Below are positions 25,449 to 34,387 of a stretch of DNA of 64,000 bases, in pieces. The position numbers were made by a program, and so were the translations under genes. Source of the stretch: VGBV01 sp963780395 (GTDB taxonomy: Bacteria > Actinomycetota > Thermoleophilia > Solirubrobacterales > 70-9). The notes beneath the pieces are model-generated. The model did no database searches. It was given only the letters and a program-made list of their open reading frames with translations, and was not told where the DNA came from. The stretch is taken from NCBI GenBank assembly GCA_963780395.1, contig CAWABY010000014.1, forward strand, positions 1 to 64,000. Reading direction: 5' to 3'. Every line of letters begins with the position of its first letter. The first letter of the stretch is position 1.

Positions 25449-26191
25449 GGCGCCTCCATCAGCACGGTGATCGAGCCGGCCTCGTAGTCGCTGGAGGGGA
25501 TCGTGCGCCTCCCGGCGGGGCGCAGCCCGGCCGTCGCGCCCTCGGCCTCCAACTGCTCGGGAGACAGCCTGTGGAGGACGTCGTCGTGGACCTTGCGGAC
25601 CAGGTCGCCGCCGGGAGAGACCCGCTCTCGCAGGCGGCGCATGCGCAGGACGTCGTCGGAGACCTGGACCCAGAGCGGCTCGCTCGAGAAGACCCAGCCG
25701 TCGAGCTCGCGCATGTCCGGGCGGACGGGCGATGGGGCGGCGCCGCGTTCGACCAAGGTGCTCTCGTCCACGAGCGCGAGCGCGCAGATTCCGCCGCGCT
25801 CGAGAGCGCCGGCGAGCCCCGCCAGCGCGCGGGCGCGCTCGGCGGCGTCCAGCAGCTGGATCACCTGCAGCGGACCGATCGCGAGCCGGGCGGCGGGGTG
25901 CTCGGCGTTGACGAGATCGGCTGTGATCACGGACAGGGGCAGGCCCTCGGCGCGCGCCTCCAGCGCCGCCGCGAGCTCGGCGTCGCGCTCGACCGCGATC
26001 ACCTCGGTCCCGGCCCGGGCCAGATGCAGGGCGACGCGGCCCGAGCCCCCGCCGAGCTCCAGCACCGGCCCGCCGGCCGCGGCGGCGAGCTCCTCCCACA
26101 GCGGCAGGTCGGCGGCGAAGGAGCCGAACTCGACGTCCTGCCAGATCGCGCGCTCGTTCAGGTGGGTGGGGGACTTGGGCAGCAGGCTCAT
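25445..26191 (-). CDS. SAM-dependent methyltransferase inside the murT-gatD operon
   Basis: A 248-residue class I methyltransferase: SAM motif I VLELGGGSGRVALHLA near residues 43-58, acidic motif II in VIAVERDAEL, and ITADLVN for motif III. The first 30 residues (HLNERAIWQDVEFGSFAADLPLW) are typical of small-molecule methyltransferases. Its ATG overlaps the murT stop and its TGA overlaps the gatD start, each by four bases, so the three proteins are made together. The substrate is unknown; lipid II, a precursor or a lipid is an obvious guess, but only a guess. Confidence 0.82.
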   Translation of the reverse strand: MSLLPKSPTHLNERAIWQDVEFGSFAADLPLWEELAAAAGGPVLELGGGSGRVALHLARAGTEVIAVERDAELAAALEARAEGLPLSVITADLVNAEHPAARLAIGPLQVIQLLDAAERARALAGLAGALERGGICALALVDESTLVERGAAPSPVRPDMRELDGWVFSSEPLWVQVSDDVLRMRRLRERVSPGGDLVRKVHDDVLHRLSPEQLEAEGATAGLRPAGRRTIPSSDYEAGSITVLMEAP

Positions 26192-27594
26192 TCCCAGTAC
26201 TCCGCGGCGAGGCCGCGATCGGAGAGCAGCGTGCGCAGCTCCAGCAGAGCGGTGTATGTCGGAAGTGCGAAAAGGCGCCCGGGGGCCGCCTGCACGGCCG
26301 CGTCCAGCGACGGCCCGATGCCGTCCGCGACCTCGATTCGGTCGGTGGGCCAGCCCGCGTACTTGAGGCGCAGCGCCATCTCCGGCGCCCGGGTGCCGGC
26401 GCAGACGACTCGGCGCACGTCGTCCGCGAGCAGCTCGAAGTCGGCATCCCAGATCCAGGAGACGTCGCGGCCGTCGGCGATGCGGTCGTTCAGCGCGATC
26501 CAGACGTCGAGGCCCTCAGCCGGTCGATCCTGGCCGGAGTGGCCGGAGCCGCCGCCCTCCAGGCTGAGCGTCCGCAGCACCTCGTTGGCGCCCGCCGGGT
26601 TCTTGATCAACAGGATCGAGACCGGCTTGCCGGCGACCTCGATCGTCTCGACGCGCCCGAACACAGCGCGCATCGATTCCAGGCCGGCCCTGACGGTCTG
26701 CAGCGGAACCCCGGAGCGCAGCCCGGCCGTGATCGCGGCGAGCGCGTTGTAGACGTTGTAGAGGCCGGGGAGGGGGAGCTCGACCTCGAGGGCTCCCTCG
26801 GGCGTCCGCACCCGCATCCACGAGCCGGCCATCCCGCGCAGCTCGACCTCGGTCGCGGCCACGTCGGGCGCGGGGCGGTCGGCGTCGCAGTTGGGGCAGG
26901 TGTAGTGGCCCAGGTGTCCGACGAACGCGCGCTCGTAGGAGTACGGGGCGCCGCAGCGGCGACAGTGCTTCGCGTCGTGGGCATGCTGCAGCTCCGGCAG
27001 GGCCTGGCTCGGGTCCTCGATCCCGAAGTAGGTGACGCCCGGGCGCCGGCGCAGGTCCCGATCGCGCCCGAGGTCGGCGATCAGCGGGTCGTCCGCGCAC
27101 AGCGCAAGCTCGCATCGGCCGGTCAGCGACTCGACCAGCTGCGCCCATTCCTCGGCCAGCCGCTCGAGCTCGCCGTAGCGGTCGAGCTGATCCCGGAAGA
27201 GGTTGCCCAGCACCAGCAGCCGGGGGCGCAGCTGCGGCGCCACGCGGGGCAGCCAGGCCTCGTCGAGCTCGAACAGGCCCTCCTCGCCGCGCTGCTCGAG
27301 CAGCGCCGTGGCGACGCCCCAGTGCATGTTGGAGCCGGCCCGGTTGTGGACCGGCTCGCGGCCGGCCTGTCGCAGGATGCCCGCGATCATCCCGGCCGTC
27401 GTCGTCTTGCCGTTGGTCGAGCTGACCACGATCGAGCCCTTGTCCAGCCCCTCGGCCAGCCGCTCGATCGCGTCGGGCGCCATTCGCACCAGCAGCCGCC
27501 CTGGGAGCGTCGTGCCGCCGCCTCGGCCGCTGAGGCGGCTGAGGCCGCCCGTGGCCCGGGCGAGGCCGCGCTTGAGCGTGAACGAGGCGCTCAT
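26188..27594 (-). CDS. murT: Lipid II isoglutaminyl synthase, Mur-ligase subunit MurT
   Basis: A 468-residue Mur-ligase-type ATPase: P-loop VSSTNGKTTTAGMI (about residues 57-70), GLFELDEAWLPRVAP and the MurT-specific zinc ribbon insertion (CRRCGAPY and CPNCDAD, about 50 residues before PLPGLYNVYNALAA). The C-terminal DUF1727 domain ends the protein. It activates the D-Glu carboxylate of lipid II with ATP and receives ammonia from GatD. It begins 7 bases after the upstream lipid kinase gene and overlaps the next gene (ATGA). Confidence 0.93.
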   Translation of the reverse strand: MSASFTLKRGLARATGGLSRLSGRGGGTTLPGRLLVRMAPDAIERLAEGLDKGSIVVSSTNGKTTTAGMIAGILRQAGREPVHNRAGSNMHWGVATALLEQRGEEGLFELDEAWLPRVAPQLRPRLLVLGNLFRDQLDRYGELERLAEEWAQLVESLTGRCELALCADDPLIADLGRDRDLRRRPGVTYFGIEDPSQALPELQHAHDAKHCRRCGAPYSYERAFVGHLGHYTCPNCDADRPAPDVAATEVELRGMAGSWMRVRTPEGALEVELPLPGLYNVYNALAAITAGLRSGVPLQTVRAGLESMRAVFGRVETIEVAGKPVSILLIKNPAGANEVLRTLSLEGGGSGHSGQDRPAEGLDVWIALNDRIADGRDVSWIWDADFELLADDVRRVVCAGTRAPEMALRLKYAGWPTDRIEVADGIGPSLDAAVQAAPGRLFALPTYTALLELRTLLSDRGLAAEYWE

Positions 27595-27601
27595 CGCCCG
27601 C

Positions 27602-28513
27602 TCATTCGGGATCGGGCCCTGCGAACTTCCCCGGCGGCGCGATCAGTGTCAGCGCCCCGGGCAGCACGCGCAGGCGGGCCGGCAGGTCCGTCAGGTGCTC
27701 GCCGTCGGCGTACACGGCGAACGGGCGGTCGGCGTCGACCTCGACCTCCACGGCGCGCTCCACGCTGATCTCCTCCTGCTCGAGGTGAGTTCCCTTCTTC
27801 GCCTTGGGCATGCCGCCGAGGAAGCTCAGCTTGCTCGAGTCGCCCACCATCACCACGTCGAACAGCCCGTCATCGAGCTCCGCGTTCGGCGCGATGAAGA
27901 AGCCGCCCCCGAATGCTCGGCTGTTGGCGACCTGCACCGAGTAGCCCTCGTACTCGAGGCTCCGCTCCCCGTCAAGCCGGATCGTGAACCCGGCCGCCTT
28001 CCACGTGGCCAGCGTCCTCAGTCCCGCGTAGAAGTAGACGAGCCCGCCCCGCAGGTGGGTGGTTTCGTTCGCGATCTTGTTCGCGACCGATTCGAAGCCG
28101 ATCGAGGCGATGCAGAGGAAGCGCTTGCCGTTGGCCTCGCCGACGTCGATCCTCCGGATCGGCCGCTGGGCCAACAGCGCCACCGCTTCGGCGGGCTCGG
28201 TTGGGATGCCAAGCACGCGTGCGAGATCGTTGCCGCGCCCGCCGGGGATGATCCCCATGGTTGCGTCTGAGGTGGCGAGCGCGCCGCCTATCTGGCCGAT
28301 CAGGCCATCCCCGCTCATCACGACCGGCGTCTCCCCGCGGCCGACCGCGGCGCGAGCCTCGTCGATGCCGTGCTCCAAGCTGGTTGTGATCACCGTCCCG
28401 AACTCGAGGCGCCGCGCGCGCATCTGCCGCTCGACCTCGGGCAGCAGCTCGGCCCCGCGGCCGGAGCCCGAGGAGGGATTGACTATCAGCAGCAGGCGCC
28501 CATCCGCGCTCAT
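27602..28513 (-). CDS. Diacylglycerol/lipid kinase (DagK-like)
   Basis: A 303-residue lipid kinase with the DAGK catalytic domain: LLLIVNPSSGSGRG at the start, and VMSGDGLIGQIGGAL, in which the usual GGDGT reads SGDGL, and IIPGGRGNDLAR. The C-terminal domain contains FGGGFFIAPNAELDDGLFDV. Family members phosphorylate diacylglycerol, sphingosine or undecaprenol-type lipids. The GGDG change is conservative but may affect nucleotide specificity. Its start overlaps the stop of the upstream methyltransferase by four bases; murT follows. Confidence 0.85.
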   Translation of the reverse strand: MSADGRLLLIVNPSSGSGRGAELLPEVERQMRARRLEFGTVITTSLEHGIDEARAAVGRGETPVVMSGDGLIGQIGGALATSDATMGIIPGGRGNDLARVLGIPTEPAEAVALLAQRPIRRIDVGEANGKRFLCIASIGFESVANKIANETTHLRGGLVYFYAGLRTLATWKAAGFTIRLDGERSLEYEGYSVQVANSRAFGGGFFIAPNAELDDGLFDVVMVGDSSKLSFLGGMPKAKKGTHLEQEEISVERAVEVEVDADRPFAVYADGEHLTDLPARLRVLPGALTLIAPPGKFAGPDPE

Positions 28514-29160
28514 GCAGGCAATCTAGCCACGAAGTAGGTCCCGGCACCCGCGGTGCCCGCGTCGACCTCCTCGAGGCCACGACGGCGAAAGCCGCGGCGC
28601 AGAACCGAGTCGGGCGTATAGAAGGGGGTGGCGGAGCCGCGGGTGGCGGCGACGACGACGTGGCCGCCCGGGCGCAGCACGCGCGCGATCTCGGCGAAGA
28701 AGGGCGGCATGTTGAGCTGTGTGACGAGGTCGAAGGATTCCGCGTCCCAAGGCAGCTTCGAGGCGTCCCCGACGCGAAACGCCACCCGGCCCTCGGGGTC
28801 GAGGCCGACGCGGGCGCGAGCTCGGCGGATCATCGCCTCGGAGAGGTCCAGCCCGCGCACGCGGGCGTGGGGGAACTCCCGGGCCAGCAGCAATGCGCCG
28901 GACCCGGTCCCCGTGCCGACGTCGAGAGCACGCTCAGGCTCGGGACGGACGTGCAGCAGCGCCGAAGCCAGCGGGGCCAGGTACTCGGCCGCGTCGCGGT
29001 CCCGCTGATCCCATTCGGGCGCGATCCCCTCGAAGATGTTCCGGATCGGGCGCCGGAACAGCGGCCATAGCACCGGGGCGTGGGTGACGACCGCGTTCAT
29101 CGCGCGCCCGAACAGCTGTATGTGGCGCGGGGGGAACGGATCGGCTGGGCGCGAGGGCAT
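28510..29160 (-). CDS. Class I SAM-dependent methyltransferase
   Basis: A 216-residue methyltransferase related to the UbiE/menaquinone and MT11 group: RALDVGTGTGSGALLLAREFP (motif I), VRGLDLSEAMIRRAR, VGDASKLPWDAESFDLV and a conserved ARVLRPGGHVVVA (post-III). It is the first gene of the six-gene envelope operon running to lemA. The N-terminus (RHIQLFGRAMNAVV) and the ending (AGTYFVARLPA) look complete. Substrate unknown; a quinone or lipid would fit the context. Confidence 0.82.
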   Translation of the reverse strand: MPSRPADPFPPRHIQLFGRAMNAVVTHAPVLWPLFRRPIRNIFEGIAPEWDQRDRDAAEYLAPLASALLHVRPEPERALDVGTGTGSGALLLAREFPHARVRGLDLSEAMIRRARARVGLDPEGRVAFRVGDASKLPWDAESFDLVTQLNMPPFFAEIARVLRPGGHVVVAATRGSATPFYTPDSVLRRGFRRRGLEEVDAGTAGAGTYFVARLPA

Positions 29161-29230
29161 GGCAGCGATGATCCCAGCAGGTGCGGGCGCCTGTCTGCCC
29201 GGCGGGCTCGATCATCTAGCCTTCCCGCCC

Positions 29231-29869
29231 TTGTTCCGCCGTGCACCGCAGTCACTCGCGCTCGCGCTCGCCGCCGGCCTGCTGCTGGCCGCGTGCGGGG
29301 ACGACGATGACGAGCAGGCGGACGCGGGAACCGAGGCCTGCGAGCAGGTCGACAAGCCCAGCCCCAAGCAGGGGGAGTTCCGGAAGCCCAGCAAGCAGCT
29401 TTCGGGTCCCAGCTCGGCCGTCGTGAAGACGAATTGCGGCGATTTCACGATCGAGCTCGACACCGAGCGCGCCCCGAAGACGACTTCGTCGTTCGCGGGG
29501 CTGGTCGAGCAGGGGCTCTATGACGACACCCTGATCCACCGGATCGAGCCCGGCTTCGTGATCCAGGGCGGCGACCCCAACGGCGATGGCACCGGTGGCC
29601 CCGGCTACTTCATCGACGAGCTTCCGCCGCAGGACCTGACCTACACCAAGGCGACGGTCGCGATGGCGAAGACGGCGGCCGAGCCCCCCGGGCGCTCGGG
29701 CAGCCAGTTCTTCGTCGTCACCGCCCCCGCGGATGCCGGCCTGCCGCCCGATTACGCGCTGCTCGGGCGCGTCACCGACGGCTACGAGACGATCGAGGCG
29801 ATCGAGGGGCTGGCCGGCTCGACCACGGTCCCGGCGGTGATCGAGAGCATCACCTTGGGGAGCGGTTGA
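29231..29869 (+). CDS. Peptidyl-prolyl isomerase lipoprotein (cyclophilin type)
   Basis: A cyclophilin domain with FTIELDTERAPKTTSSFAGLVEQG, LIHRIEPGFVIQGGDP, SGSQFFVVT and YALLGRVTDGYE, following a lipoprotein signal: APQSLALALAAGLLLAACGDD, with lipobox LAAC (Cys is the membrane-anchored residue). An acidic spacer follows. It would isomerise X-Pro bonds outside the membrane. The best start for a normal lipoprotein signal is the TTG at 29231; two ATGs at 29159 and 29168 would give an over-long N-terminus overlapping the divergent gene. Confidence 0.85.
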   Translation: MFRRAPQSLALALAAGLLLAACGDDDDEQADAGTEACEQVDKPSPKQGEFRKPSKQLSGPSSAVVKTNCGDFTIELDTERAPKTTSSFAGLVEQGLYDDTLIHRIEPGFVIQGGDPNGDGTGGPGYFIDELPPQDLTYTKATVAMAKTAAEPPGRSGSQFFVVTAPADAGLPPDYALLGRVTDGYETIEAIEGLAGSTTVPAVIESITLGSG

Positions 29870-30324
29870 TGGCGAAGCTCGCTGTGGGCCAGCCGGCGCC
29901 GCCGTTCGAGCTTCCGGGGACGGGGGGACGCAGCTACAAGCTCTCGGACTACGACGAGACCGGGGTGATCCTCGCCTTCTATCCCGGCGACTTCACGCCG
30001 GTTTGCACAAAGCAGTTCTGCTCCTACCGAGACGACGGAGACCGAATCGAGGGGCTCGGGCTGCCGATGCTGGGCATCTCGCCCCAGAGCGTCCAGTCCC
30101 ACGAGCGGTTCACCGAGAAGAACGGCCTGACGGTGCCGCTGCTCCACGACAAGGGCAAGCGGGTGGCGCGGGCCTATGGCGCCGTCGGCCCGGGGGGGTT
30201 CGTGCGGCGCTCGATCTTCCTCGTCGGGCCGGGCGGGATCGTCCGCTACCGGCACGTCGCCCTCTTCGGCCTGCGCTACCAGGAGGTCGGCGATCTGGAG
30301 CGGGCCGTGCAGCAGGTCCGCTGA
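29869..30324 (+). CDS. Peroxiredoxin (AhpC/TSA, BCP-like)
   Basis: A 151-residue thiol peroxidase. The peroxidatic Cys is in YPGDFTPVCTKQF, with a second Cys five residues later (CTKQFCSYRD), as in atypical 2-Cys BCP/PrxQ enzymes. The catalytic Arg and the FLVGPGGIVRYRH strand near the end are present. It reduces hydroperoxides with electrons from thioredoxin. Its ATG overlaps the cyclophilin stop by one base (TGATG), and the following hydrolase begins one base after its own stop. Confidence 0.92.
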   Translation: MAKLAVGQPAPPFELPGTGGRSYKLSDYDETGVILAFYPGDFTPVCTKQFCSYRDDGDRIEGLGLPMLGISPQSVQSHERFTEKNGLTVPLLHDKGKRVARAYGAVGPGGFVRRSIFLVGPGGIVRYRHVALFGLRYQEVGDLERAVQQVR

Positions 30325-30325
30325 G

Positions 30326-31186
30326 TTGCCGGACCCGAAGACCCCGAGGCAGTTCGAGCTGAAGGAGGGCGGCGGGCTGCTCGCCGGCGAGGAGCTGGGG
30401 GAGGGGCCGCCGGTGGTCCTGGCCCATGGGGTGACGGCGACCAGGCGCTACGTCGTGCACGGCTCGAAGGCGCTGGCGCGCGCCGGCTACCGCCAGATCT
30501 CCTACGACGCCAGGGCCCACGGCGAGTCGGGGCCGGCGCCCGAGGGCTCCGGCTACTCCCACGCAGAGCTCGCCGGCGATCTCGGGCTCGTGATCGGCGA
30601 GCGGGCCGGGGGCCGCCCGGTCGTCTGCGGTGACTCGATGGGGTGCCACACGGCCGCGGCCTTCGCGCTCGAGCACGCCGACGAGCTCGCCGGGGTGGTC
30701 CTGATCCGCCCGGTCAGCCTGGGGCTGCCCGCGCCCGAGGACTCGCTCGCCCATTGGGACCGGCTCGCCGACGGGCTCGAGCGGGACGGAGTCGAGGGCT
30801 TCATGGCGGCGTACGCGGCTGATCTGGCGGTGTCCCCCGAGTTCGAGCAGACGGTGCTCCGCTTCACGCGCGAGCGCATGGGGCTGCACCGCCACCCCGC
30901 CGCGCTGGCGCAGGCGATCCGCGAGGTGCCGCGCTCGGTCCCGTTCGATGGCATGGTCGAGCTCGAGTCGCTCGGGCTGCCGGCGTTGGTCGTCGCCAGC
31001 CACGACGAGGCCGACCCCGGGCACCCCTTCGCCGTCGCCGAGGCCTGGGCAGCGGCCATCCCGGCCGCTGAGCTCATCAGCGAGGAGCCGGGAGCGTCGC
31101 CGCTCGCATGGCAGGGGGGACGGCTGTCGCGCGAGATTGTGGCCTTCTGCGAGCGCCCCGAGGTCGCGAAGCGCCTGGGGACTTAG
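30326..31186 (+). CDS. Alpha/beta hydrolase
   Basis: A 286-residue hydrolase with HGVTATRR (oxyanion region), the nucleophile Ser in VCGDSMGCHTA, the acid in SHDEADPGHP and probably no C-terminal GH pair, so the catalytic His is uncertain (perhaps DPGHP). The TTG start at 30326 is chosen because it directly follows the peroxiredoxin stop at 30324 and homology begins there; no ATG is available. Substrate unknown. It forms a probable operon with the cyclophilin and peroxiredoxin. Confidence 0.78.
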   Translation: MPDPKTPRQFELKEGGGLLAGEELGEGPPVVLAHGVTATRRYVVHGSKALARAGYRQISYDARAHGESGPAPEGSGYSHAELAGDLGLVIGERAGGRPVVCGDSMGCHTAAAFALEHADELAGVVLIRPVSLGLPAPEDSLAHWDRLADGLERDGVEGFMAAYAADLAVSPEFEQTVLRFTRERMGLHRHPAALAQAIREVPRSVPFDGMVELESLGLPALVVASHDEADPGHPFAVAEAWAAAIPAAELISEEPGASPLAWQGGRLSREIVAFCERPEVAKRLGT

Positions 31187-31190
31187 ATGA

Positions 31191-31928
31191 CTAGGCCTTC
31201 AGCAGCTCCCTCAGCAGGACGGCGTTCCGAGGCGCGTTCCCGCGTTGGTCGTTGTTGAAGTAGGCGAAGACGTCGACCTCGCGACGCCAACCGCGGATCC
31301 GGCGCGCCCACTGCTCGAGCTCGGCGCGCGAGTAGTTCCCCTCGCGCCCGCGGCTGCCGCGGTGGAAGCGCATGTAGGTCCAGTCGGCCGTGTGCTCCCC
31401 GTGGTCCTGGAACGGCATCTCGGGATCGTCGGCGACCACCAGCGCGACGTTTCGGCGGTGCAGCAGCGCGTAGACGTCGTCGCAGAACCAACTCGGATGC
31501 CTGAACTCGAACGCGTGGCGACCCTCCGGCAGGGCCTCGAGCGACTCCCGCAGCCGCTCGTCGTTGCGATGGAAGTTCGGCGGGAGCTGCCAGAGCACGA
31601 CGGCCAGCTTCCCCGCGTCGTTCATCGGCGCCAGAGCATTGAACAGGCGCGTCCTGCCGTACTGCGCCAGCCCCTTCAGCTTCTTGACGTGAGTCAGGTA
31701 GCGGCTCGCCTTGACCGCGTAGGCAAACCCGTCGGGCGTCTGCTCGACCCAGCCCTTGACGGCCGCTTCGCTCGGCAGGCGGTAGAAGGTGTTGTTGATC
31801 TCGACGGTGTCGAACGTCCGCGAGTAGTGCGCGAGCCACTCGCGCTGGGGCAGCTTGTCGGGGTAGAAGGAGCCCCGCCAGTCCTTGTAGACCCAGCCGG
31901 AGCAGCCGACGCGCAGCCCGCCTGCCAT
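31191..31928 (-). CDS. DUF72 domain protein
   Basis: A 245-residue TIM-barrel-like DUF72 protein: RVGCSGWVYKDWRGSFYP at the start, YSRTFDTVEINNTFYRLP, then VLWQLPPNFHRN, FEFRHPSWF and the C-terminal VDVFAYFNNDQRGNAPRNA are all family hallmarks. Function unknown; proposed to act on nucleic acids or sugars. The ATG (31928) overlaps the stop of the preceding DUF3052 gene by one base (TGATG). The end is close to, and convergent with, the hydrolase gene (4 bases apart). Confidence 0.85.
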   Translation of the reverse strand: MAGGLRVGCSGWVYKDWRGSFYPDKLPQREWLAHYSRTFDTVEINNTFYRLPSEAAVKGWVEQTPDGFAYAVKASRYLTHVKKLKGLAQYGRTRLFNALAPMNDAGKLAVVLWQLPPNFHRNDERLRESLEALPEGRHAFEFRHPSWFCDDVYALLHRRNVALVVADDPEMPFQDHGEHTADWTYMRFHRGSRGREGNYSRAELEQWARRIRGWRREVDVFAYFNNDQRGNAPRNAVLLRELLKA

Positions 31929-32332
31929 CAGCGGTCCCGCACCCGGATCACCAGGCGCAGCCCCGACCACGTCTCGTCGATCGCGCAGACCTTGTTGTCG
32001 ACCAGGGTGTTGGCGTAGCCGAGGTCGCGGGCGACATCCTCGGTCATGTCGGTCTCGACGCCGGAGGCGCGCTTGGGCCACGCGATCCAGAGCCCCGCGG
32101 CCGGGTCCATGGCTCGACGCAGCGCCGGCAGCCGGCGCCGCAGCTCGGAGCTGCTCCTGGTGAAGAAGACGATCACGTCGAGCGGACCGCGCACGCGTTC
32201 GCGCACCTCGGCGCCGACCGGCAGCTCCCCCAGCAGCGCGGGAAAGCCCTGGGGCGCGCCTGGGAAGGCCAAGCGGTGCCCCTCCTTGATTCCGAGCTTC
32301 CTCACCAGCGGCGTGCCCGAGTAGCCGGCCAT
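31928..32332 (-). CDS. DUF3052 family protein
   Basis: A 134-residue protein with GYSGTPLVRKLGIKEGHRLAFPGAPQGF at the start and DVIVFFTRSSSELRRRLPAL and LWIAWPKRASGVETDMTE in the middle, typical of DUF3052. The fold is unknown, and family members occur next to many unrelated genes. It overlaps DUF72 downstream. It is divergent from a PRC-barrel-like gene with only 11 bases between their starts, so the two promoters must overlap or be inside coding sequence. Confidence 0.8.
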   Translation of the reverse strand: MAGYSGTPLVRKLGIKEGHRLAFPGAPQGFPALLGELPVGAEVRERVRGPLDVIVFFTRSSSELRRRLPALRRAMDPAAGLWIAWPKRASGVETDMTEDVARDLGYANTLVDNKVCAIDETWSGLRLVIRVRDR

Positions 32333-32343
32333 GCCCGCAATCT

Positions 32344-32694
32344 ATGCTTTCGCCTGACATGGACGACCAGGCTCCGCCGATCCACTACAACGCCGTCGCG
32401 CGCGGTACCCCCGTGATCGCATCGGATGGCGCCGAGGTCGGCAAGGTCGAGCAGGTCGTGGACAACTATCGCGAGCACATTCTCGACGGTTTCGTGATCA
32501 AGGCCAGCGACGGCGCCGTCCGCTTCGTCGACGCGCCCGAGGTCGCGCGCACCACCGAGAGCGCGGTGACCCTGACGATCGACGCCGCGGCCGCTGCGCA
32601 GCTGCCGCCTCCCGAGGAGGGCTCGCCGAACTTCCGTCCCAACCGCGGCGGCAGGCTCTCGCGCATGCTGGGCGGCAGCTGGCGCAAGCGCTAG
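32344..32694 (+). CDS. Small PRC-barrel-like protein
   Basis: A 116-residue protein. The middle (GTPVIASDGAEVGKVEQVVDNYREHILDGFVIKASDG) has the PRC-barrel pattern of a photosynthetic-reaction-centre H-like fold; DUF2171 is an alternative label. It ends in a basic tail (GGRLSRMLGGSWRKR). Start is either the ATG at 32344 or the one at 32359 (MDDQAPP). Function unknown. Confidence 0.6.
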   Translation: MLSPDMDDQAPPIHYNAVARGTPVIASDGAEVGKVEQVVDNYREHILDGFVIKASDGAVRFVDAPEVARTTESAVTLTIDAAAAAQLPPPEEGSPNFRPNRGGRLSRMLGGSWRKR

Positions 32695-32711
32695 CTTCGG
32701 CCCGAGGCCCG

Positions 32712-34337
32712 TCAGCCGGATCGCTGCAGCACCAGGACCGCGATGTCGTCGCGCGGCTCGCCGCCCTGGCGCTCGATCGCGATCCTGATCAGCTGGTCGG
32801 CAAGCTCATCGGCGCTGACGCCGTTGGCGCCGCTGAGCAGCGAGGCCAGCCAGCGGGGATCGTCGGCCTTGGTGCGGTCGCGGCTCTCCAACAGCCCGTC
32901 GGTGTAGAAGACCAGCGACTCGCTGGGCGCCAGGCTCGCGTCGACGTCGGCGACGGCGGGGGCCGGGAGGGCGCCGAGCAGCGTTCCGGGCTTCCCGATC
33001 ACGTCGACGCGGCCGTCCCGCCGCAGCGCCAGCGGGGGAGGGTGCCCGCCGAGCGCGACCGTCAGCACGGCGGAGTCGCTGCCGTTGACGGAATGGACGC
33101 GAGCCAGCGCCGCGGTGCAGAAGCGCACCTCGGGGCGATCGCCGGCGATCGACTCGTCCAGCGCCAGCAGCACCTCGCTCGGGGAGGACTCGGGCGTCGA
33201 GGCGGTTCTGATCGTGTATCGCGCGAGCGCCGTCAGGGCGGCGGCCTCGGGGCCCTTGCCGCACACGTCGCCGATCACGACCGTCCAGGCCCCCGAGCCG
33301 GTGTCGAAGGCGTCGTAGAAGTCCCCGCCGACCTCGTAGGCGTCGGCGCCTGCCGCGAGGAAGCGCGAGGCGGACTCGAAGCCGCCGATCTCGGGCAGGC
33401 TGCGCGGGCGCAGCGCGTCCTGCAGAACGTGGGCGATGTGGGACTGCTGTTCGTGCAGGCGGGCGTTGTCGAGGGCCAAACCCGCACGGTGCGCCAGGCG
33501 CAGGGCGACGTTCTGGGCCCGCGTGTCGTGTGCGCGGCTCGGGTCCAGGATCCACATCGAGAGCGCCCCCAACACCGTTCCCCGCGCCTTCAGCGGCACG
33601 ACCATGACCGAGGACGGCCGCGTGCGCCTGATCAGGTCCAACTCGCCGCGGTTCTCGCCGAAGGTCTCCAGCATCTCGTCGGGCAACTCGTCGTACAGCA
33701 CCATCTCACCGGTCCTGATCGCGACGGCGGCGGGATGCGCGCTGTCCGGGTCGACCGGGTGGCGATTCCGCATTCGCTCGAACGCGGCCTCGACTTCGGG
33801 ATCGCGGGCCACCGTGGCGCTGCGCAGGATCGAGCGGTTGCGGCCGCAGAGATCGACGGTGGCGGCGTCCGCGAGATCGGGCACGGCGAGCCGGGCGATG
33901 TGCTCAACGCGGTCGCCCGCGTCCCAGCTCTCCTGAAGTAAGAGGCCGGTCTCGGCCAGCAGGTCGGCGCTGTCGCGCTCGCGGGCAAGGCTCACCCGTA
34001 GGCCGGCGACCCAGACGGCGGTCCCGGCGCCCGCCAGGACCACGAGCAACCGCACGAAGTAATCGCTGGCACCGAAGTTCTGGTTCCAGAGGCCCGAGAG
34101 AATCGCAAGGATGAGGCAGAAGACGCCGACGAGGGCCGTCTCGGCGACGGAGACCCGGGTCGCTGCGATCACCGGGGGGAAGGCGAGCAGGCTGACGACA
34201 ATGAGGCTGTGGCTGAATACCCCGTCGAGCACGGCCAGGGCGCCCGCTAGCGCCATCAGCAGCAGCGTCGGAGGCGTCAGCGCGTCGAGGCTCCCGAGGC
34301 TCGGAGCGGGGCGGATCAGTTCGCGCTCGCGTGCCAT
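32712..34337 (-). CDS. Membrane GAF-SpoIIE serine phosphatase
   Basis: A 541-residue protein. Residues 25-145 hold four predicted helices, then a GAF-like domain (about 170-320; includes VMVVPLKARGTVLGALSMW), a helical linker (QQSHIAHVLQDALRPRSLPEI is the RsbU/SpoIIE-type lead-in) and the PP2C domain with Mg2+ ligand motifs GGDFYDAF, VIGDVCGKG and the C-terminal EPRDDIAVLVL. Such proteins dephosphorylate anti-sigma antagonists, starting stress sigma switches. The ATG at 34337 is chosen because homology and the first helix begin after it. No sigma or anti-sigma gene is adjacent. Confidence 0.85.
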   Translation of the reverse strand: MARERELIRPAPSLGSLDALTPPTLLLMALAGALAVLDGVFSHSLIVVSLLAFPPVIAATRVSVAETALVGVFCLILAILSGLWNQNFGASDYFVRLLVVLAGAGTAVWVAGLRVSLARERDSADLLAETGLLLQESWDAGDRVEHIARLAVPDLADAATVDLCGRNRSILRSATVARDPEVEAAFERMRNRHPVDPDSAHPAAVAIRTGEMVLYDELPDEMLETFGENRGELDLIRRTRPSSVMVVPLKARGTVLGALSMWILDPSRAHDTRAQNVALRLAHRAGLALDNARLHEQQSHIAHVLQDALRPRSLPEIGGFESASRFLAAGADAYEVGGDFYDAFDTGSGAWTVVIGDVCGKGPEAAALTALARYTIRTASTPESSPSEVLLALDESIAGDRPEVRFCTAALARVHSVNGSDSAVLTVALGGHPPPLALRRDGRVDVIGKPGTLLGALPAPAVADVDASLAPSESLVFYTDGLLESRDRTKADDPRWLASLLSGANGVSADELADQLIRIAIERQGGEPRDDIAVLVLQRSG

Positions 34338-34387
34338 CGCAAAAATAGTAGTTCGTGGACGGCGGCGGTTCCTGCTTGGATTCAGCG

